From an uncultured Eubacteriales bacterium (GTDB lineage Bacteria; Bacillota; Clostridia; Lachnospirales; Anaerotignaceae), in NCBI GenBank assembly GCA_959604475.1, contig CAUHBX010000023.1, positions 1 through 9,391 on the forward strand: a DNA stretch of 9,391 nt. The letters run 5' to 3'. A model generated the notes under the pieces. That model saw nothing but the letters and a program-made list of their open reading frames with translations. It was not told the DNA's origin and made no database searches. Positions 7,156-9,391 of the stretch are shown here, one piece after another. The position numbers and the translations under genes were made by a program. Each line of letters opens with the position of its first letter. The first letter of the stretch is position 1.

Positions 7156-8145
7156 TTAAGCTGTATCGCCTATTTTTATGTGGGTAGGCACCGTCATTGT
7201 AACAGCTTGGGAACGCTTTTGGCTGATACGGTCCAAAAGCAGCTCTATGGCGTTCTGCCAGACGTAATCGGGGAACATTTCAATGCAGGTTCCCGTCGGC
7301 CATTTGGTTTCAAGAGTTTGAATGTCCTGATATATTATTACGGCCACATCCTTGGGTATACGAAGGCCAAGCGCGCGGAAGGCGTCAAGGGCGCCCTCGG
7401 CAACCTCGTCGCTGCCAAGCAGCATTGCTTCTGCCAGGCCGCCGTTATGCGCGGCGCTAACAGCCATATTGTAGCCGCTTTCACGGCTTATCTCCCCGAC
7501 ATGGAAATATTCGGGGTTATACTGTGCACGTTCCTCAAGTATATTTTTAAGCCCTTCCAGGCGGTTGTAGCCGATACGGACGTTTCCGTTTTCATAAAGC
7601 CCACCTATATAACCGATGCTTGTGTAACGCTTGTTATCAAGCAGGTATTCAGCCATCTGCTTAAGGCCGCGGTTAAAGTCCACCTGAACCTGGTCATACT
7701 CGTAATCGGTCTGACCGGAATTAACGAATACGATGGAATAGGCCAGTGAACGCAGGAAGGACATTTCCTCTTCAGTAAAGCTGCCAAAGGCAATAACTCC
7801 GTCGACCTGCTCAGCCTGTCCGAACTGGAGGCGGATAAATTTAACGTCATACTGGTCCGTCATCATCTGTATAAGGCAGGTTAGGGAGGAGAGGCGTACG
7901 TTGGGCCTGTCATGCCTTATAATACGCCAGTCGGCAACGCCGATAGTAAGCACCCGCTTCCCTTTAGCGGCCTTCCTTTGCTTCGGCGGTATATAGCCAA
8001 GGTCGTGGGCGGCACGGAAAATTTTCATACGCACCTCGGCGGTAACGGATATTCCTTCGTCATGGTTCAGCACCCTGGAAACCGTTGCGGAGGAAACCTG
8101 CGCCGCCTGCGCCACATCTTTAATTGTCGCCAATTTTTTCACCAT
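7156..8145 (-). CDS. LacI/GalR-family transcriptional regulator
   Basis: The 329-residue protein has a LacI-type HTH at about 6-27 (ATIKDVAQAAQVSSATVSRV), the hinge region around LGYIPP (49-54), and a periplasmic-binding-like effector domain from about 65. In that domain G244-S-D-E-V-A-E-G251 and DVAVIIYQDI (266-275) are standard landmarks. Members usually bind a sugar, sugar phosphate or nucleoside and repress the adjacent operon. It is the first gene of the minus-strand cluster, 69 bases ahead of phnD, and is the natural regulator of the transporter and phosphoesterases. The start is uncertain: the ATG at 8145 has AAAGG directly against it, too close, whereas a TTG at 8133 has GGTG about six bases upstream and would give the common family N-terminus M-A-T-I-K-D-V-A. 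The ATG is listed by default. Confidence 0.9.
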   Translation of the reverse strand: MVKKLATIKDVAQAAQVSSATVSRVLNHDEGISVTAEVRMKIFRAAHDLGYIPPKQRKAAKGKRVLTIGVADWRIIRHDRPNVRLSSLTCLIQMMTDQYDVKFIRLQFGQAEQVDGVIAFGSFTEEEMSFLRSLAYSIVFVNSGQTDYEYDQVQVDFNRGLKQMAEYLLDNKRYTSIGYIGGLYENGNVRIGYNRLEGLKNILEERAQYNPEYFHVGEISRESGYNMAVSAAHNGGLAEAMLLGSDEVAEGALDAFRALGLRIPKDVAVIIYQDIQTLETKWPTGTCIEMFPDYVWQNAIELLLDRISQKRSQAVTMTVPTHIKIGDTA

Positions 8146-8183
8146 CCTTTCATTTAAAAATTACCGGCCTCTTTATTAATTCA

Positions 8184-8212
8184 ATTATAGATTGTAAAGT
8201 ATGTGCATGCAA
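8184..8212 (-). promoter_or_regulatory. Promoter of the lacI-phn operon
   Basis: On the minus strand a perfect -10 (TATAAT, 8189-8184) lies 17 bases from a weak -35 (TTGCAT, 8212-8207), about 38 bases before the regulator ATG. No equally good promoter was found in the gap before phnD, so this may drive the whole operon. The weak -35 fits dependence on, or control by, a protein bound at the adjacent boxes. Confidence 0.65.
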
Positions 8213-8217
8213 CAGTT

Positions 8218-8262
8218 TTTACTAAACTTTTACTAAAATTTATCCGATGTTTAAAGTTTAGT
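8218..8262. promoter_or_regulatory. Array of three ACTAAA(C/A)TTT(T/A) boxes, probable operator region
   Basis: Two tandem 11-base units (ACTAAACTTTT at 8221-8231, ACTAAAATTTA at 8232-8242) and one inverted copy (ACTAAACTTTA on the minus strand, 8262-8252) lie directly upstream of the operon -35. The outer copies form a perfect 10-bp inverted repeat (8221-8230, 8253-8262) whose centres are 32 bases apart, about three helical turns. The binding protein could be the LacI-family regulator or a PhoP/PhoB-type response regulator; the sequence alone does not decide. Confidence 0.6.
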
Positions 8263-8286
8263 GGAATTTCGACATGCCAAATTTAT

Positions 8287-8314
8287 TTGATAGATAATAG
8301 TAGCACCGTATGAT
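8287..8314 (+). promoter_or_regulatory. Candidate promoter for the XRE gene
   Basis: TTGATA (8287-8292) and TATGAT (8309-8314) with a 16-base spacer each match the consensus at five of six positions and face right. This would leave a leader of about 120 bases before the XRE start codon. The leader contains a small inverted repeat (CAACC-GTT-GGTTG, 8349-8361) but no riboswitch I recognise. Confidence 0.5.
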
Positions 8315-8430
8315 AAAATAGTTAGAAAACCTTGATAAACAGGCAATGCAACCGTTGGTTGACAATATTCAATCTGCTGGTTTCTTGTAATAGTCCGGTT
8401 TGTTTTGTAAAATGGGAATACAAATTCAAA

Positions 8431-8436
8431 GAGGTG
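8431..8436 (+). promoter_or_regulatory. Ribosome binding site deciding the XRE start
   Basis: GAGGTG is five bases before the ATG at 8442. The earlier in-frame ATGs at 8400 and 8412 lack a comparable site and would add residues ahead of the HTH domain. Confidence 0.8.
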
Positions 8437-8441
8437 ACAAC

Positions 8442-9266
8442 ATGGAATTATACGAAAATCTAATTGCTTTAAGAAAGAAAAGGGGAATGTCCCAGGAGCA
8501 GCTGGCCAATGAGATGGGGGTTTCGAGACAGGCCATCAGCAAATGGGAAAGCGGTTCGTCAATGCCAGAAATATCAAAGCTTATAGAGCTGTCGGAATTT
8601 TATGGGGTAAGCATTGATTTCCTTCTAAAGGGTTCGGATAAAGAAAGTACGAATATAGATGGCGAGCTGAGGGGGTTAGCTGAAGGTATACGAGAAATTA
8701 CAGGCGGGGATAGCGGGTATTTTTATGAAAGCAGGACAAAGCTTTTCGGCCTGCCGCTTGTGAGCATAAATATTTCAGGCTTTCGATACAGATGGGGCTT
8801 TTACAGACGAAAGCTGAGACATGCAAGGGGAATACTTGCTGTCGGCGATGTAGCTACCGGCGTTGTGAGCGTCGGTATTTTTTCCGCAGGCATTATAAGT
8901 ATCGGAGTGATAGCTGCCGGTTTGCTTACACTGGCTATATTGGGAGTTGGCCTTTTATGCTTTGGAATTATGGCTTTAGGGCTGTTTTCCATGGGAGTGG
9001 TAAGTATCGGGTATATAGCGGCGGGCGTGGCTTCAATGGGATATAAATTCTCTTATGGAGTAGCCGCGCTGTCGAAGGAATTAGCGTTGGGCGTAGCTGC
9101 ATGTGCGGATATGGCAATTGGGACAGAAGGGGTAGGAGGAACAAACACAATGCTGTATACGGCAGAAACGGCCGTGTCAGAGTTAAGAACGTTTCTAAAA
9201 AGCGCCAGACCTGATATGAGCGAGAAATTAGCAGAGCTTATAATAAAATTAGTTTCTTATATATAA
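8442..9266 (+). CDS. XRE-family HTH protein with hydrophobic glycine-pentad array
   Basis: The 274-residue product starts with a Cro/C1-type HTH (about 4-60), with SQEQLANEMGVSRQAISKWE at 17-36 as the DNA-binding core. A short linker leads to L101-F-G-L-P-L and a basic stretch R115-R129. Residues 130-200 are nearly devoid of charge and have glycine at every fifth position (130, 135, ... 200; only 165 is alanine), pattern G-hydrophobic-hydrophobic-A/S/T-hydrophobic. The C-terminal part has more loosely spaced G motifs, GTN at 233-235, and an amphipathic tail. From general knowledge, HTH proteins with this kind of repeat occur widely in Firmicutes, but I know no established function. The array could be two or three membrane segments, making a membrane-tethered regulator, or a solenoid. 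The start follows GAGGTG; a bidirectional terminator follows the stop. Confidence 0.88.
   Translation: MELYENLIALRKKRGMSQEQLANEMGVSRQAISKWESGSSMPEISKLIELSEFYGVSIDFLLKGSDKESTNIDGELRGLAEGIREITGGDSGYFYESRTKLFGLPLVSINISGFRYRWGFYRRKLRHARGILAVGDVATGVVSVGIFSAGIISIGVIAAGLLTLAILGVGLLCFGIMALGLFSMGVVSIGYIAAGVASMGYKFSYGVAALSKELALGVAACADMAIGTEGVGGTNTMLYTAETAVSELRTFLKSARPDMSEKLAELIIKLVSYI
8829..9041 (+). repeat. Fourteen consecutive glycine pentads within the XRE protein
   Basis: This stretch encodes residues 130-200, where 14 of 15 positions in five-residue register are glycine. Examples are GVVSV, GIISI, GLFSM and GVVSI. The 15-base DNA units differ in codon choice and composition, so the repeat appears to be kept at the protein level rather than being a recent DNA duplication. 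Confidence 0.85.
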
Positions 9267-9302
9267 AAAATAACCGCTGAAAACCATTTCGGCGGTTATT
9301 TT
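9267..9302. terminator. Bidirectional intrinsic terminator between convergent XRE genes
   Basis: A 16-bp stem (9267-9282 with 9287-9302, one T-G pair, loop ACCA) begins right after the XRE stop. T-rich sequence follows on the plus strand, and an A run (9265-9270) provides a T tract on the minus strand. The right arm contains the stop codon of the minus-strand gene at 9296-9298. Confidence 0.85.
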
Positions 9303-9391
9303 ATTTCCTGTTCAAGATTTCTGAAAACATCGGTATCAAAAAATTCTGTAATAGAGATGTCTAGGCCGTCACAAAGCATTTTGATTGTAAC
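9296..9391 (-). CDS. C-terminal end of an XRE-family HTH regulator (cut by the window edge)
   Basis: Reading leftward from the window edge, 31 codons are open to a TAA at 9296-9298. The peptide contains T-I-K-M-L-C-D-G-L-D-I-S-I-T-E-F-F, which matches the last helix of Cro/C1-type HTH domains (pattern T-I-x-K/M-I/L-C-x-x-L-x-I-x-x-x-x-F-F), followed by a short tail ending LEQEIK. The HTH core and start lie outside the window. The gene is convergent with the pentad-array XRE gene and shares its terminator. It is probably a short single-domain regulator, but only the tail is visible. Confidence 0.75.
   Translation of the reverse strand, partial: VTIKMLCDGLDISITEFFDTDVFRNLEQEIK

Noticed and set aside
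7108..7749. Open frame of 213 codons on the plus strand
   Set aside because: It lies antisense to the well-supported LacI-family gene, has no ribosome site and gives a composition-biased product without recognisable domains.
8359..8391. Perfect TTGACA (8359-8364) as the XRE -35
   Set aside because: The only TATAAT-like hexamer downstream (TGTAAT, 8386-8391) is 21 bases away, too far for a standard promoter; TTGATA-16-TATGAT at 8287-8314 fits better.
8315..8430. Riboswitch in the XRE leader
   Set aside because: Only a small 5-bp inverted repeat was seen; no conserved riboswitch core was recognised.
8400..8441. Earlier starts for the XRE gene at 8400 and 8412
   Set aside because: Neither has a good ribosome site, and the GAGGTG before 8442 gives the standard start of the HTH domain.

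Overview
The window looks like chromosomal DNA from a Clostridia-type Firmicute, probably close to Lachnospiraceae. This is inferred from strong GGAGG-type ribosome sites, short gene gaps and overlaps, TTG start use, Firmicute-style lipoprotein and XRE proteins, and AT-rich regulatory spacers. No rRNA, tRNA, CRISPR array, insertion sequence or replication origin was seen.

Layout. (1) Positions 1-1137, plus strand: the 3' part of a LysR-family regulator, overlapping a small GNAT acetyltransferase and ending at an intrinsic terminator. (2) Positions 1228-8145, minus strand, read right to left: a LacI-family regulator, a phosphonate-type ABC importer (lipoprotein PhnD, ATPase PhnC, two PhnE permeases), a signal-less 5'-nucleotidase/cyclic-phosphodiesterase-like metallophosphoesterase, and an inositol-monophosphatase-family phosphatase. 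From phnC to the last gene, neighbours overlap or lie at most 12 bases apart, so this is almost certainly one operon. A terminator-like hairpin with a T7 tract sits between phnD and phnC and probably lowers expression of the downstream genes relative to the binding protein. (3) Positions 8146-8441: a 296-base divergent control region holding a lacI promoter with a perfect TATAAT, an unusual set of three related 11-base boxes (two tandem, one inverted) just upstream of it, and a promoter facing right. (4) Positions 8442-9302: an XRE-type HTH protein carrying a hydrophobic glycine-pentad array, ending at a bidirectional terminator. (5) Positions 9296-9391, minus strand: the C-terminal end of a second XRE-family gene.

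How the genes may work together. PhnD captures a phosphorus-containing ligand outside the cell and PhnE/PhnE/PhnC bring it in whole. No C-P lyase, phosphonatase or phosphite dehydrogenase gene is present. Instead, two predicted cytoplasmic phosphoesterases of different folds follow the permeases, and a LacI-type (usually sugar- or nucleoside-responsive) regulator leads the cluster. The simplest reading is an uptake-and-stripping pathway for an organophosphate, such as a sugar/inositol phosphate, phosphodiester or nucleotide, rather than a true phosphonate. The substrate is not known from sequence alone. This cluster is the best candidate here for an undescribed system.
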